Shown one piece after another: positions 55,626 through 63,927 of a DNA stretch of 64,000 nt (position 1 is the first letter of the stretch; the number at the start of each line of letters is the position of its first letter). The DNA comes from Candidatus Peregrinibacteria bacterium RIFOXYB2_FULL_33_20 (GTDB taxonomy: Bacteria > Patescibacteriota > Gracilibacteria > UBA1369 > GWF2-33-10), in NCBI GenBank assembly GCA_001788835.1, contig MFXK01000001.1:18706-82705 (forward strand), written 5' to 3'. The translations under genes and the position numbers were made by a program. The notes beneath the pieces are model-generated. The model saw only the letters and a program-made list of their open reading frames with translations, was not told the origin of the DNA and searched no databases.

Positions 55626-56473
55626 TATTTTATTTCTTTTGTAAACTTACCTTCTTTGCCATGGCTGATTTTATGATCATCAACACTTTGGACCCAGAGA
55701 ATGCTTTTGGAGGTAACGCTCAAAAACACTTCATCAGCGGTATAAAGTTCTTTCAATGAGATTTGGCATTCCTGTGTTTTTATAATTTTGGGGGCAAAAG
55801 ATAAAATAAATTTTCTAGTAACCCCGCTCAATATACCTTCCAGGCTAGGCGTTTTAAGAATTTTATTTTTAATGATAAAAATATTGCTGAAAGCACATTC
55901 TCCGATATTACCTTGTTTATCAACAAACACGGCATCATCACATTTTTTTTGAAAAGCTTTTTGCCGGGCGATAATATTAATTATTTGGCTTAGGTGTTTG
56001 GCGTTAGGCATGATTCTGCCACCCTGGAAACTAATAATTCTTAATCCTGATTTTTGTTTTTCCTCAATTAGAGGCTGAAGAGTTATTAAAATTAGAGGGT
56101 TTTTGGTGGTTGAAAAGTCAAATTCATTGTTGCCACGGGTTATTGTGAGACGAATGCGGAACTCGTGATGCGATATGCGATGTGCGATGTGCGAAAAACG
56201 CATAACGCAAGTCGCATAATGCAAGTCGCAATTTATTTTTATAAGTTTAAGTATCCATTTCTCAATTTGTTTTTTGGTCCAGGGAATTTTTAAATTGATT
56301 AACTTGGCAGAGGTAAACAGCCTTTCTAAATGGTCTTCCAGGAGCCAAACTTGGTGACCATAAGTGCGCATGGTTTCATAGATGCCGTCTCCATACAAAA
56401 ATCCATGATCATTGATACTGATAAAAGCTTTTGACTCTTTTATGAATTTATTGTTTAGAAACACTATGGACAT
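55598..56473 (-). CDS. class IV aminotransferase (BCAT/ADC-lyase-like) carrying an internal repeat-derived insert
   Basis: This PLP enzyme is of fold type IV. It has the N-terminal DHGFLYGDGIYETMRTY, the likely PLP lysine in IMPNAKHLSQ, and GNIGECAFSNIFIIK with the conserved Glu. It may be a branched-chain aminotransferase, D-amino-acid aminotransferase or aminodeoxychorismate lyase; sequence alone does not decide. Residues about 82-104 (LHYATCVMRFSHIAHRISHH) have no counterpart in the family. They are encoded by a GC-richer palindromic repeat unlike the surrounding DNA. The insert keeps the frame and should form a loop before the strand leading to LTITRGN. Its 3' end overlaps the convergent ligase gene by 28 bases. 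Confidence 0.87.
   Translation of the reverse strand: MSIVFLNNKFIKESKAFISINDHGFLYGDGIYETMRTYGHQVWLLEDHLERLFTSAKLINLKIPWTKKQIEKWILKLIKINCDLHYATCVMRFSHIAHRISHHEFRIRLTITRGNNEFDFSTTKNPLILITLQPLIEEKQKSGLRIISFQGGRIMPNAKHLSQIINIIARQKAFQKKCDDAVFVDKQGNIGECAFSNIFIIKNKILKTPSLEGILSGVTRKFILSFAPKIIKTQECQISLKELYTADEVFLSVTSKSILWVQSVDDHKISHGKEGKFTKEIKYYFDKFINI
56164..56230. repeat. palindromic TGCGA-rich repeat inserted in a coding region
   Basis: The left arm has repeated TGCGATRTGCGA units, and the right arm repeats TCGCATAATGCAAG in the opposite sense around AAAAA. The element is richer in GC than its host gene, has no in-frame stop and is fully translated as part of the aminotransferase. Confidence 0.7.
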
Positions 56474-56501
56474 TGGGAAAAGAGATGATTTTTGTTATAA
56501 T
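56473..56501 (+). promoter_or_regulatory. promoter of the MscS gene
   Basis: TTGGGA and an extended -10 TGTTATAAT (TATAAT at 56496) are separated by 17 bases. The divergent aminotransferase start is at the -35 box. Confidence 0.6.
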
Positions 56502-56576
56502 ATATAGATACAGTAATTGACTTTCAAATTTTTTGCAAAGTTTAGAAACTGGCTAAACAAAAATAAACAAAAAAAT

Positions 56577-57731
56577 ATGATAGATATAGTTTATGCCGCT
56601 TCCACGGTTGCCAGTGGAACTACGGATACTAATCAGGGGACAGCGGCGCTCACTCAATTTGCTAATTTTATTTGGGACAGGGTGGATAATTGGATGGCGG
56701 CGGCTGTGCTGATGTTTTTATCGATTTATTTTGCTAAATTTTTTAAAAACATAGTAGTGAGTAAAATTTCTGATAAACAGCTTGATGAAGCTCATGATGA
56801 TGTGATTGTGTTGGCTGGTAGAGCCACATATTTCGGTATTTTATCAGTGGGCATTACCATTGCTTTGAAAGTGGCTGGTATAGATATTACCGCGATTATT
56901 GCGGCCGCTGGATTTGGCATTGGTTTTGCTTTGCAGGATTTGATAATGAATTTTATTGCCGGGATTTTAATTTTATTAAATCATCCGTTTAAACTAGGAG
57001 ATTATATAAAAGTTAATGATATTACTGGTAAGGTTGTTGAGATACAATCCAGAGCTACAGTTTTACAGGGATTTGATGGTATAAGAATTGTTGTGCCAAA
57101 TTCTGATGTAATTAATAAGCAGGTTATAAGCTATACAAGCAATCCTTTTCGCAGAGTTGAGGTACTTGTCAGTGTTGATTATGGAGCAGATATAAAAAAG
57201 GCCATGGAAATTTGTTTGGCATTGGTTGAAGCAGATCCTAAAATAAATAAACAGCCAAAACCTTCCATTAACATTAGTGAATATGGTGATAGTAGTATTG
57301 ATATGAAGCTTTGGTTTTGGATTGATTCAAGATCTTCATGGATTAAAGCGAAAAGTCAGATTATGGAGCAGGTATTACACGCATTTGATGAAGCTAAAAT
57401 TGAAATACCGTATAATAAAATGGATATTAATTTATTTAAACCTGAAGATGCTAATTTGGAAAATTTGAAAGAAAATGATAATAAAAGTAAATCAGTTGCA
57501 GATATTGTGAAAAAAGTTGTAGCTCAAAAAAATGATTTTCATTCTGATTCCATTATAGAAGACAATGTGTCAAATGTAGATTTTAAGCAAGAAGTTAAAA
57601 GTGAAAACACAAGTCCAGTGCAAATAGAAAAAATTGAAATAGTTCATGCTCCATTAGTACAAGATTTTGTGATCCCACCAGTTGAGCAGAATAAAGATAA
57701 GAAGGGAGGGGATTTTTTGAATGGAATTTAA
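56577..57731 (+). CDS. MscS-family small-conductance mechanosensitive channel
   Basis: Membrane tension opens this channel to release solutes. I prefer ATG 56577 (MIDIVYAAS) over the track's TTG at 56517. Two or three helices precede the pore-lining segment (ITAIIAAAGFGIGFALQDLI). The beta domain follows (FKLGDYIKVNDITGKVVEIQ), then the C-terminal alpha/beta domain. A charged tail of about 90 residues extends beyond the family end and holds no recognised domain. A promoter with extended -10 lies upstream. Confidence 0.93.
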   Translation: MIDIVYAASTVASGTTDTNQGTAALTQFANFIWDRVDNWMAAAVLMFLSIYFAKFFKNIVVSKISDKQLDEAHDDVIVLAGRATYFGILSVGITIALKVAGIDITAIIAAAGFGIGFALQDLIMNFIAGILILLNHPFKLGDYIKVNDITGKVVEIQSRATVLQGFDGIRIVVPNSDVINKQVISYTSNPFRRVEVLVSVDYGADIKKAMEICLALVEADPKINKQPKPSINISEYGDSSIDMKLWFWIDSRSSWIKAKSQIMEQVLHAFDEAKIEIPYNKMDINLFKPEDANLENLKENDNKSKSVADIVKKVVAQKNDFHSDSIIEDNVSNVDFKQEVKSENTSPVQIEKIEIVHAPLVQDFVIPPVEQNKDKKGGDFLNGI

Positions 57732-58438
57732 TTAATTCTCAACACCCCTCTAAACAAATCTTCCTCAATTGGTATTTGAACATCTTTTGGATTAATTTTT
57801 TTGTTGGTAAATTTCACAAGAGAGTTTTTGATTAAAGCCATTGGAATTGATTCTTTGCTTTCTCCCATGAGGACCAAAGCGGCGGAGCTTAGGCTGTCGG
57901 CTAGGTTTCTGGTTGTGTGTTTCAGAATTTTTCCAAAAAGATCTTTTTTGCCAATTAGATTTTCAACGCCAATGAATCCAGCATAACCAAGTGCAATTCC
58001 AGTTACACCACGACGAAGGGGAGTGCATTGCGAATCAGTTATTATAATCCCAAGATTTTTGATTTTGTATTTTTTCTTTAAATTTTTACAAAGTTTTTCA
58101 GCAAATTCATAAGGTTTGTTTGGCCAGAGGATAGCCTGATTTTTTGGAATATTTGATTGATCTATACCTCCATTGGCAATGAAAATACCATTTTTGATAG
58201 TGAGCCAGTTTGTTAGTGGATCTATGAAATCAGCTTCTTTTTTTACTAGTTTTTTGAATTCAAGATCTGATTTTATTTTAAATATTCTTCCTTGGTTTAA
58301 GGCAACAATTTTGGAGGCAATCACTAAAAGATCATTACTTTCAAGATTTAATTTTGCTTTTTTCAAGGCAGAATCAATTACATTTTGAAAATCAAAGTTT
58401 TTTTCTAAAACAGGAGTTTTAAGTGCAAAAATTTCCAT
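57728..58438 (-). CDS. F420-0:gamma-glutamyl ligase-like (CofE-like) protein
   Basis: The protein has the CofE/FbiB N-terminal ligase fold: LVIASKIVALNQGR, GIDQSNIP and IIITDSQCTPLRRGVTGIAL, then GYAGFIGVENLIGKKDLFG. CofE adds glutamate to coenzyme F420-0. No other F420 gene is in the window, and orphan copies are common in CPR genomes, so another glutamylation or amide ligation is possible. ATG 58438 (MEIFALKTPVLEKN) is chosen because the upstream lipoprotein stops 4 bases before it; the track start at 58480 would overlap that gene. It converges on mscS with a four-base overlap. Confidence 0.85.
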   Translation of the reverse strand: MEIFALKTPVLEKNFDFQNVIDSALKKAKLNLESNDLLVIASKIVALNQGRIFKIKSDLEFKKLVKKEADFIDPLTNWLTIKNGIFIANGGIDQSNIPKNQAILWPNKPYEFAEKLCKNLKKKYKIKNLGIIITDSQCTPLRRGVTGIALGYAGFIGVENLIGKKDLFGKILKHTTRNLADSLSSAALVLMGESKESIPMALIKNSLVKFTNKKINPKDVQIPIEEDLFRGVLRIN

Positions 58439-58442
58439 AATT

Positions 58443-58613
58443 TTAATTTCTTGGAGCTGTTGTTGGGTTAGATCCGCCACTTACATCGGTTTTATCTGTT
58501 TCTGTGATTTCTTTATTTTGTTTTTCTTCAGTTGATTTGTTAAAAAGTTTACAAGATGAAAGTGAGGAAATTGTTAATGATAATATTGCTATATAAATAA
58601 TGAGTTTTTTCAT
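58443..58613 (-). CDS. small lipoprotein (56 aa)
   Basis: This ORF is below the track's length cut-off. It encodes MKKLIIYIAILSLTISSLSS followed by the lipobox Cys at residue 21 and a short polar tail (KLFNKSTEEKQNKEITETD, then TDVSGGSNPTT). The signal peptide is textbook: Lys-Lys, a hydrophobic core, then LSSC. The stop lies 4 bases before the CofE-like start, so the two form an operon. The mature part is too short for a domain. It may be a small surface lipopeptide or a docking factor. Confidence 0.65.
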   Translation of the reverse strand: MKKLIIYIAILSLTISSLSSCKLFNKSTEEKQNKEITETDKTDVSGGSNPTTAPRN

Positions 58614-58727
58614 AGTGAAAAGTTAAGACAGTAAAAGTTTAGCATTTTCTAATGAGTTAACTCAACCCCGGGGAGCTTGACTAAAATTATGCTTAATAAA
58701 AAATTTTCATCTTTTAGTGTAAGGATA

Positions 58728-58756
58728 GGGCTGGGGCTGATAATGGTGGTTAGAAG
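58728..58756. repeat. short dispersed repeat, copy 1
   Basis: GGGCTGGGGCTGATAATGGT and the following GGTTAGAAG resemble the sequence at 59932-59962. It lies next to the end of the Fic gene. Confidence 0.35.
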
Positions 58757-58759
58757 ATG

Positions 58760-59821
58760 TTAAAAAGATTTCCATCTGCTCGCTCTACCAAGCCCTTGCA
58801 TTTTTGCTAAATTTAAAAATTTAAGTCTTTGAAGAATCTTTTTTACAGTTTCTCTATTAATATTTGTATTTATTGATATTTCTTGGGTAGTTAATGTTTT
58901 TTTTGAATTTTTTAAATAATTTAGTATTTGTAGCTGATTTTCTGATAATTCATTTTCTATATCTTTTTTTTCTAAAATATTTTTTGCTAAATCAGTTTGC
59001 TTAATCAAGCAGTCCAAAAAAAAGTTTATCCATATATTTAAATTTTCAGCTTTTGTTTTCCTATCTTTTTGACTAGCTCTGAGAGATAAATAGTAATCTT
59101 TTTTATTGTCTTCTATTATTTTTTCCAGAGAAACATATTTTATATAATCGAAGCCGTTTTTTAATAAAAATAAATTTGTCAGACTTCGAGACAACCTACC
59201 ATTGCCATCTTGAAAAGGGTGTATCGATAAAAATTCACATGCAAATAAGGATATGATGAGTAGTGGATGAAATTTTTTAAATCTTAATGATTCATTAGTA
59301 AAAGAAAGTAAATCTTCCATCTCCTTTTCTACCAAATATGGGGGCGTTGGGTTAAAAACAAGACTTGCTTTGCCTTCCATATCTTTTGCAATTACTGCAT
59401 TTGATAAGGTTTTATATTTACCTTTATGAAATTCATCTTTATTAGAATATTTGAGGAGTATTGAATGTAAATGCTTAATATTATTTTGCGTTAAATTAAT
59501 ATTTTTAAATTCATCAAAAATTAGTTTAGTGAGTTCGGCATATCCTGCAACCTCTTGAGAACTCCTATCTCTTAATTTTTTTATATTAATATTATTCAAC
59601 AGTTTTTCTACTTCGCTATCTGAAAGTAAAGATCCTTCGATTCTGGTTGAAGCTCCTGATGATGTTATTATTACAGTTTTTTTAAGTCTTCCAAGAATTT
59701 GTGGACTTATATTAAGGCTACCTTTCCAAAAACCATTAAAATTATCTATTATTGAGAGTTTATTTTGAATAATAGATAAATCTTTGCTTTTTAAAGATAA
59801 TAATTTTGATAGCCTTTCCAT
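58760..59821 (-). CDS. Fic-family AMPylation-type protein
   Basis: Fic enzymes usually transfer AMP to target proteins. The catalytic motif HPFQDGNGRLSR (H201) is fully conserved. The N-terminal inhibitory motif STRIEG (S58 to G63) makes it a class II Fic, normally kept off by its own alpha-helix. A winged helix at the C-terminus (LTTQEISINTNINRETVKKI) could bind DNA. The flap region before the motif is normal. Upstream on its strand, a TATAAT is followed by an inverted repeat GGTAAA/TTTACC just before the ATG, a likely operator for self-control. No antitoxin gene is adjacent. Confidence 0.93.
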   Translation of the reverse strand: MERLSKLLSLKSKDLSIIQNKLSIIDNFNGFWKGSLNISPQILGRLKKTVIITSSGASTRIEGSLLSDSEVEKLLNNINIKKLRDRSSQEVAGYAELTKLIFDEFKNINLTQNNIKHLHSILLKYSNKDEFHKGKYKTLSNAVIAKDMEGKASLVFNPTPPYLVEKEMEDLLSFTNESLRFKKFHPLLIISLFACEFLSIHPFQDGNGRLSRSLTNLFLLKNGFDYIKYVSLEKIIEDNKKDYYLSLRASQKDRKTKAENLNIWINFFLDCLIKQTDLAKNILEKKDIENELSENQLQILNYLKNSKKTLTTQEISINTNINRETVKKILQRLKFLNLAKMQGLGRASRWKSF

Positions 59822-59829
59822 TTAAATCA

Positions 59830-59848
59830 GGTAAAAAATAACTTTACC
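59830..59848 (-). promoter_or_regulatory. inverted repeat between -10 box and fic start
   Basis: GGTAAA and TTTACC flank 7 bases, between a TATAAT (minus strand, 59851-59856) and the ATG at 59821. Its position fits a repressor site, perhaps for the Fic winged helix itself. Confidence 0.45.
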
Positions 59849-59931
59849 CAATTATACCCGATTATTGATTTTTTGAAATATGTTTTGCTAAAAATTATCA
59901 TATATTGGCTTTGGCAGCTGATCGTAGATTG

Positions 59932-59962
59932 GATGGCTGGGACTGGTAGAGGTGGTTAGAAA
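59932..59962. repeat. short dispersed repeat, copy 2
   Basis: GGCTGGGACTGGTAGAGGTG followed by GTTAGAA matches copy 1 with several differences. A shorter piece (GATGGCTGGGATGA) recurs at 60721. The remaining intergenic sequence to 60106 shows only a TACAAT/ATTGTA inverted repeat. Confidence 0.35.
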
Positions 59963-60106
59963 TGTTTGTTTTGCAAAACAATGCTTTAATAAGCTGCCTG
60001 TATGATATAGGTACCCTATTTTTTATGTTTTTTATTGATTTCCCCCTTTTTTTTTACTACAATTATATTGTATCAATATGAAAAAGAATCCAAACGGTGC
60101 TAGTGC

Positions 60107-60613
60107 CTAAGGAGTCTTTTTCTTTGTGTATTGAATCTTCTTTTTCACATCTTTATTGGAAAGATAATCATAATATTCAGCTCCAAGTTTTTTATATAAA
60201 GAAGAAGCAAATTTTTGATTTGGAAAAAGAATTTTCTTGAACTTTTCTTTCTTAATTAGATAATCAACGACTTTTTTATAATCACCATCTCCTGAAACTA
60301 AAATAACTTTGTCGAAATTTTCATCTATTATAGATTTCATCATTTCAAATACAATGTCAGTATCAACGTTTCCTTTTTTCTTTCCTGTAAAAGATTCTTT
60401 ATGTTCTTTAAAAATGACAATAAAACCTGCTTTTTGTAAGTTATTATATAATTCTTGTTGATCTTCTGAAATATATCCAAAAAAATAATAAGCTTCTTCG
60501 ACATCATATTTATCCTGTAAATACACTCTAAAACGTTTATAATCAACACTCCAGTGGGCTTCTGCTGTTCCCAAATGGAGGTTTTGTCCATCTATGTATG
60601 CAAAATTTTTCAT
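60107..60613 (-). CDS. NYN/LabA-like PIN-fold nuclease domain protein
   Basis: This is a single NYN (PIN-like) domain of 168 residues, a family of metal-dependent RNases. The acidic active-site residues are present: D8 in AYIDGQNLH, the Asp pair in GNVDTDIVFEMM, and Asp residues in LVSGDGDYKKVVDYL. The C-terminal tail is basic. It stands alone between a Fic gene and two hydrolase genes. An RNA-processing or toxin-like role is possible; no partner is evident. Confidence 0.9.
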   Translation of the reverse strand: MKNFAYIDGQNLHLGTAEAHWSVDYKRFRVYLQDKYDVEEAYYFFGYISEDQQELYNNLQKAGFIVIFKEHKESFTGKKKGNVDTDIVFEMMKSIIDENFDKVILVSGDGDYKKVVDYLIKKEKFKKILFPNQKFASSLYKKLGAEYYDYLSNKDVKKKIQYTKKKTP

Positions 60614-60735
60614 AGTTGTTTTAAAAAATATTTTCCGCCAGTAAGTCTATATTTTCAGGATATAACTGATTTAGTAGCACTTCAAGATTAATTGAGTTTA
60701 ATGGAATCTATAATATACAAGATGGCTGGGATGAG

Positions 60736-61431
60736 TTAACTCGTCAGAATTTTTTCATAAACATCTTTATACCTTTTCCCCATTAAAGCTCCATGCTGAA
60801 TGCCTGGGATGTATTCAAAAGCAGTTCTTGGTCTTAAACTTGTAAAACATTTTATATTTAGATTTTCTTTGGAGCCATCAACATTTGGTGAACTTAAAAT
60901 ATCATAAGCTCCAGTTATCATTACAGTTTGAGTCTTAATTTGTTTTACATCTTTTGCCATTAAAATATTTCCAAAAAATCTATTTAATATTTTTGATCCA
61001 TAAAAAATTTGATTGGGAACAGCTACAAGTACAGGAAAAATTTTGACATGAATTTCATTTAATCTTGGGTCCAAAAGTAATCTTTGAATAATGATTGTTC
61101 CTGCACTGTGGGCATATATGAAAATTTGATTATGTTTTTTTGAAAGTTTTTTAATTCTATGGAAAGTTTCATCAAGTATTTTTTGTGAATATTCGGATTT
61201 CGGATTTTTTATAGCAAAATAATAGTAAGCAAGAGATATTAAATTTCTAGATTTGATTTTAAGTGGCATTTCGTATGGCCAATAAAAAGTTTCTTCATGA
61301 TCAATTTGATATTTTTTTTCTTCTAAAACCTCTTTGAAAATATCCATACTAAAATATTTTTTTGAATTTTTTCCAAAAATAAGATTTGGTACGCCTGGGA
61401 GGCCAAGGAGGGCAATAGATTTTAGAAGCAT
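60736..61431 (-). CDS. alpha/beta hydrolase, cytoplasmic partner of a tandem pair
   Basis: The nucleophile elbow reads FIYAHSAGTIII, an A-x-S-x-G variant of G-x-S-x-G. A candidate acid lies in MITGAYDIL and the catalytic His in YIPGIQHGALMG. The fold is a compact alpha/beta hydrolase of 231 residues. The N-terminus (MLLKSIALLGLPGVPNLIFG) is mildly hydrophobic but not a clear signal. Its ATG overlaps the upstream hydrolase stop by one base (TAATG), indicating coupled translation. Both proteins share the IPGI-x-H ending. Substrate unknown. Confidence 0.7.
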   Translation of the reverse strand: MLLKSIALLGLPGVPNLIFGKNSKKYFSMDIFKEVLEEKKYQIDHEETFYWPYEMPLKIKSRNLISLAYYYFAIKNPKSEYSQKILDETFHRIKKLSKKHNQIFIYAHSAGTIIIQRLLLDPRLNEIHVKIFPVLVAVPNQIFYGSKILNRFFGNILMAKDVKQIKTQTVMITGAYDILSSPNVDGSKENLNIKCFTSLRPRTAFEYIPGIQHGALMGKRYKDVYEKILTS

Positions 61432-62513
61432 TAGTTTGAACTTATTTGTGTCCCTTGAGTTGGCATGGTTGATTTATTTTCTTTTTTTCTTTCTATATCC
61501 TGTAGCATATCTCCAAATAAATATTCAAAAAACATACAAGTCTCTGGTATTTTCCATGCTCTTGCATGAACTATACCAGGTATTATATTGAAAACCCAGT
61601 CTGATGGGACTTTATATGTCATTATTCTGCCGTCACAAGTTTCTGAATTTGGTCCTGCTAAAGCGTCATGTTGAAAGGTTAGAGAAATTGTGCCTTTTGA
61701 TGATTCAGCCACTTTGCAAATATCTTCTGATGGTATAATAGGATTTTTATTAATTCCATATAAATAATCTGTGCTGGGATCGGCAATTCTTAAGACTCTT
61801 ATATATTCTTTCATTTTTTCTTTGAGATCAGGTCTTGTTTCTAATACTTGAAGCATTGCGTTTATTATTATTGATCCACCTAAACTATGACCAACCAAGG
61901 TTATATAAATATTATTATCCATATTATTAATTATTCTGTCTGTGAGATGAATGATGATTTTATCCTGATATTTATCAATGTTATGATTAAAGACATAAAG
62001 ACCATTAGCAATGGCGCTTGGATCAGGGATGACAGATGGTTGTTTAATTATGCTCCATAAATAATCAACAAAATCAATATCAGGAGGTGATATCCAATCG
62101 CTAATACCTTCTTCATAACAAGCTTTTAAAGCATCTGGATCTTGGAAATTTTTTGAAAAATGATTTTCTTCTGCTGTTTTTCCTGTCACTGGAATAAATA
62201 AATTTTCCCCTCTGCCTTTTGCTAAAGCATTATTTGGTATGCCATGTACTATAATGACTTCACCTTCTGGGATTGTTTCTTTTTTTGAAGGTGTATTTTT
62301 GATTGTGATTGCTGGAATTTTTGATATGGTAGCGTTTAAATTTTGATTTATAGTTAAGCAAGAAGGGAAAATTGATAATAAAGGCAAACATATACTTAAA
62401 AGTCTTCTTATTCTATTCCTTATTCTGGGAGAATGAATACTAAAAATTCCTTTTCCAGGTAACATGTCTCTGCTTATGTTTCTTCTTTCTCGACAATATG
62501 GTTCTTCTCGCAT
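61431..62513 (-). CDS. lipase-like alpha/beta hydrolase lipoprotein
   Basis: A basic N-terminus and hydrophobic stretch end in a lipobox-like SIFPSC (about residue 52), so the protein is probably a lipoprotein; a later start nearer the hydrophobic stretch is possible. The hydrolase part begins EVIIVHGIPNNA and has the nucleophile motif VGHSLGGSIIINAML. Its likely Asp is in LRIADPSTDYL, and a late His is in IIPGIVHARAW. The length of 360 residues and the GHSLGG motif resemble lipase class 3-type enzymes. It is translationally coupled to the second hydrolase by TAATG and divergent from recF. Confidence 0.75.
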   Translation of the reverse strand: MREEPYCRERRNISRDMLPGKGIFSIHSPRIRNRIRRLLSICLPLLSIFPSCLTINQNLNATISKIPAITIKNTPSKKETIPEGEVIIVHGIPNNALAKGRGENLFIPVTGKTAEENHFSKNFQDPDALKACYEEGISDWISPPDIDFVDYLWSIIKQPSVIPDPSAIANGLYVFNHNIDKYQDKIIIHLTDRIINNMDNNIYITLVGHSLGGSIIINAMLQVLETRPDLKEKMKEYIRVLRIADPSTDYLYGINKNPIIPSEDICKVAESSKGTISLTFQHDALAGPNSETCDGRIMTYKVPSDWVFNIIPGIVHARAWKIPETCMFFEYLFGDMLQDIERKKENKSTMPTQGTQISSN

Positions 62514-62570
62514 AATATTGACGTTGAAGAAATTATATTTTATTTTACTCTGTATTTCTTTAATTAGTCA

Positions 62571-63629
62571 ATGTTTATAAAAAGTTTAAAATTAGAGAAT
62601 TTCCGTAATCATAAAAATTTGTCATTAGAATTTAATGATAAGGGTTTTAATGTTTTTTATGGGAGAAATGGTTTAGGCAAGACTAACGTGCTGGAAGCAA
62701 TTTATGTGTTGGCGCTGACTAAATCTTTTCACAGTGTTCATCCGAAAGAATTAATTTCGTGGGGAGCTGATTTTTTTCGCCTCAAGGGGCAGATCACCAG
62801 CGATCGAGATTATGAAGTGGAGTTTTTTTATCAAAATGAGCCAAATGTGAAAAGAGCAATAAAAAAATCTGGCATTAACATTTCTATTAAAAAATATTTA
62901 GGTTCAATTTTGGTGTCTTTTTTTTCGCCGGAAGAATTGAATTTGATTTATTTGGAGCCGTTGCGCAGAAGAAAATATCTAAATATTGTTTTATCGCAAA
63001 TTTATCCTGAATATTTGGAAGCGTTGATGAGATATGAAAAAGCTTTGATTCAGAGAAACCGACTTTTGAATTTAATTTCAGATAATAAGGCTTCTGTTTC
63101 AGATTTAGAATCTTGGGATAGGGAATTAGTTCTATATGGGAATAGAATTACAGAAAGCAGAAAGAAATTTTTCAAAGAAATTTTTCAAGATATGAATGAA
63201 TTTTATAAAAAAATTTCAGGTGGCAATGATGATTTACAAATTAAATATAAATTTTCGGAAAATCTTGAAAAAGATTTAAAAAATTCTCTTAAAGAAGATT
63301 TGGCGCGAAGAATCACTAGCCATGGCGCACATCGAGAAGATTTTGAATTTTATTTAAATGATCATTTGGCCAGTCATTTTGGATCTAGAGGAGAATGTAG
63401 AACAATTATTCTTGCTTTAAAACTTGCGGAAAGGAATTTTTTTAAAAAACAAATGAAATTTTCACCTATAATTTTACTTGATGATGTTTTATCTGAACTT
63501 GATCATGAGCGCCAGAATCATCTTTTGCATTTGATCTCTGGTTCGCAGGTGTTTTTGACAACAAGCAGGGAAGAACGTGATTTGCCTGACGCCAGGAACA
63601 TGCATAAGATTTTATTGGGGGTAGTATGA
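62571..63629 (+). CDS. recF: DNA replication and repair protein RecF
   Basis: RecF, with RecO and RecR, loads RecA at single-strand gaps. The SMC-like ATPase has the start LKLENFRNHKNLSLEF, Walker A FYGRNGLGKTNVLEA, the signature segment HFGSRGECRTIILALKLAE and Walker B IILLDDVLSELDHERQ. The length of 352 residues is normal. The usual dnaA-dnaN-recF-gyrB order is not seen; recF stands next to surface hydrolase genes. A VanZ remnant follows. Confidence 0.95.
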   Translation: MFIKSLKLENFRNHKNLSLEFNDKGFNVFYGRNGLGKTNVLEAIYVLALTKSFHSVHPKELISWGADFFRLKGQITSDRDYEVEFFYQNEPNVKRAIKKSGINISIKKYLGSILVSFFSPEELNLIYLEPLRRRKYLNIVLSQIYPEYLEALMRYEKALIQRNRLLNLISDNKASVSDLESWDRELVLYGNRITESRKKFFKEIFQDMNEFYKKISGGNDDLQIKYKFSENLEKDLKNSLKEDLARRITSHGAHREDFEFYLNDHLASHFGSRGECRTIILALKLAERNFFKKQMKFSPIILLDDVLSELDHERQNHLLHLISGSQVFLTTSREERDLPDARNMHKILLGVV

Positions 63630-63653
63630 TACCTATATATTATGGGATAAAAG

Positions 63654-63827
63654 ATGACTTATAAATTTAAATTAACAATTCGTTTTTTTGCGATTTCTGA
63701 CGAATTGCAGCAAAGTTTTGTGGCCAATCGAGATGCGGATATTATTGACGCAATATTTGACGTGACTGGTGGTAGCTTGTTTCTATTGTATAGTATTGTT
63801 TTAGGGATCACACGGAAAATGGTTTGA
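63654..63827 (+). pseudogene. VanZ-like gene remnant (C-terminal part)
   Basis: A 57-residue frame reads FFAISDELQQSFVANRDADI, then IDAIFDVTGGSLFLLYSIV. This matches the last part of VanZ-like membrane proteins (DEIHQ-x-FVPGR, D-x4-D-x2-G). The three upstream helices are missing because the frame starts directly after recF. I read it as a truncated relic; a functional micro-protein is unlikely. It is too short for the ORF track. Confidence 0.5.
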
Positions 63828-63850
63828 AGAAATTTTGATTTATCGTCAGC

Positions 63851-63877
63851 CGTCATTCCTGCGAAGGCAGGAATCCA
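63851..63877. repeat. extragenic palindromic repeat of the CGTCATTCCTGC...GGAATCCAG type
   Basis: TTCCTGC and GCAGGAA form the stem of a widespread bacterial intergenic palindrome, read in one frame as WIPAFAGMT. It explains the spurious minus ORF 63659-63892. Confidence 0.75.
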
Positions 63878-63927
63878 GTAGAGGAGTAACATCGATAGTG
63901 TTTTTTATATTTTATATGGAGGATTAG

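Noticed and set aside
63659-63892. Minus ORF of 77 aa containing WIPAFAGMT.
   Set aside because: This is the known translation artefact of a widespread intergenic palindrome, and the ORF is antisense to a VanZ remnant.
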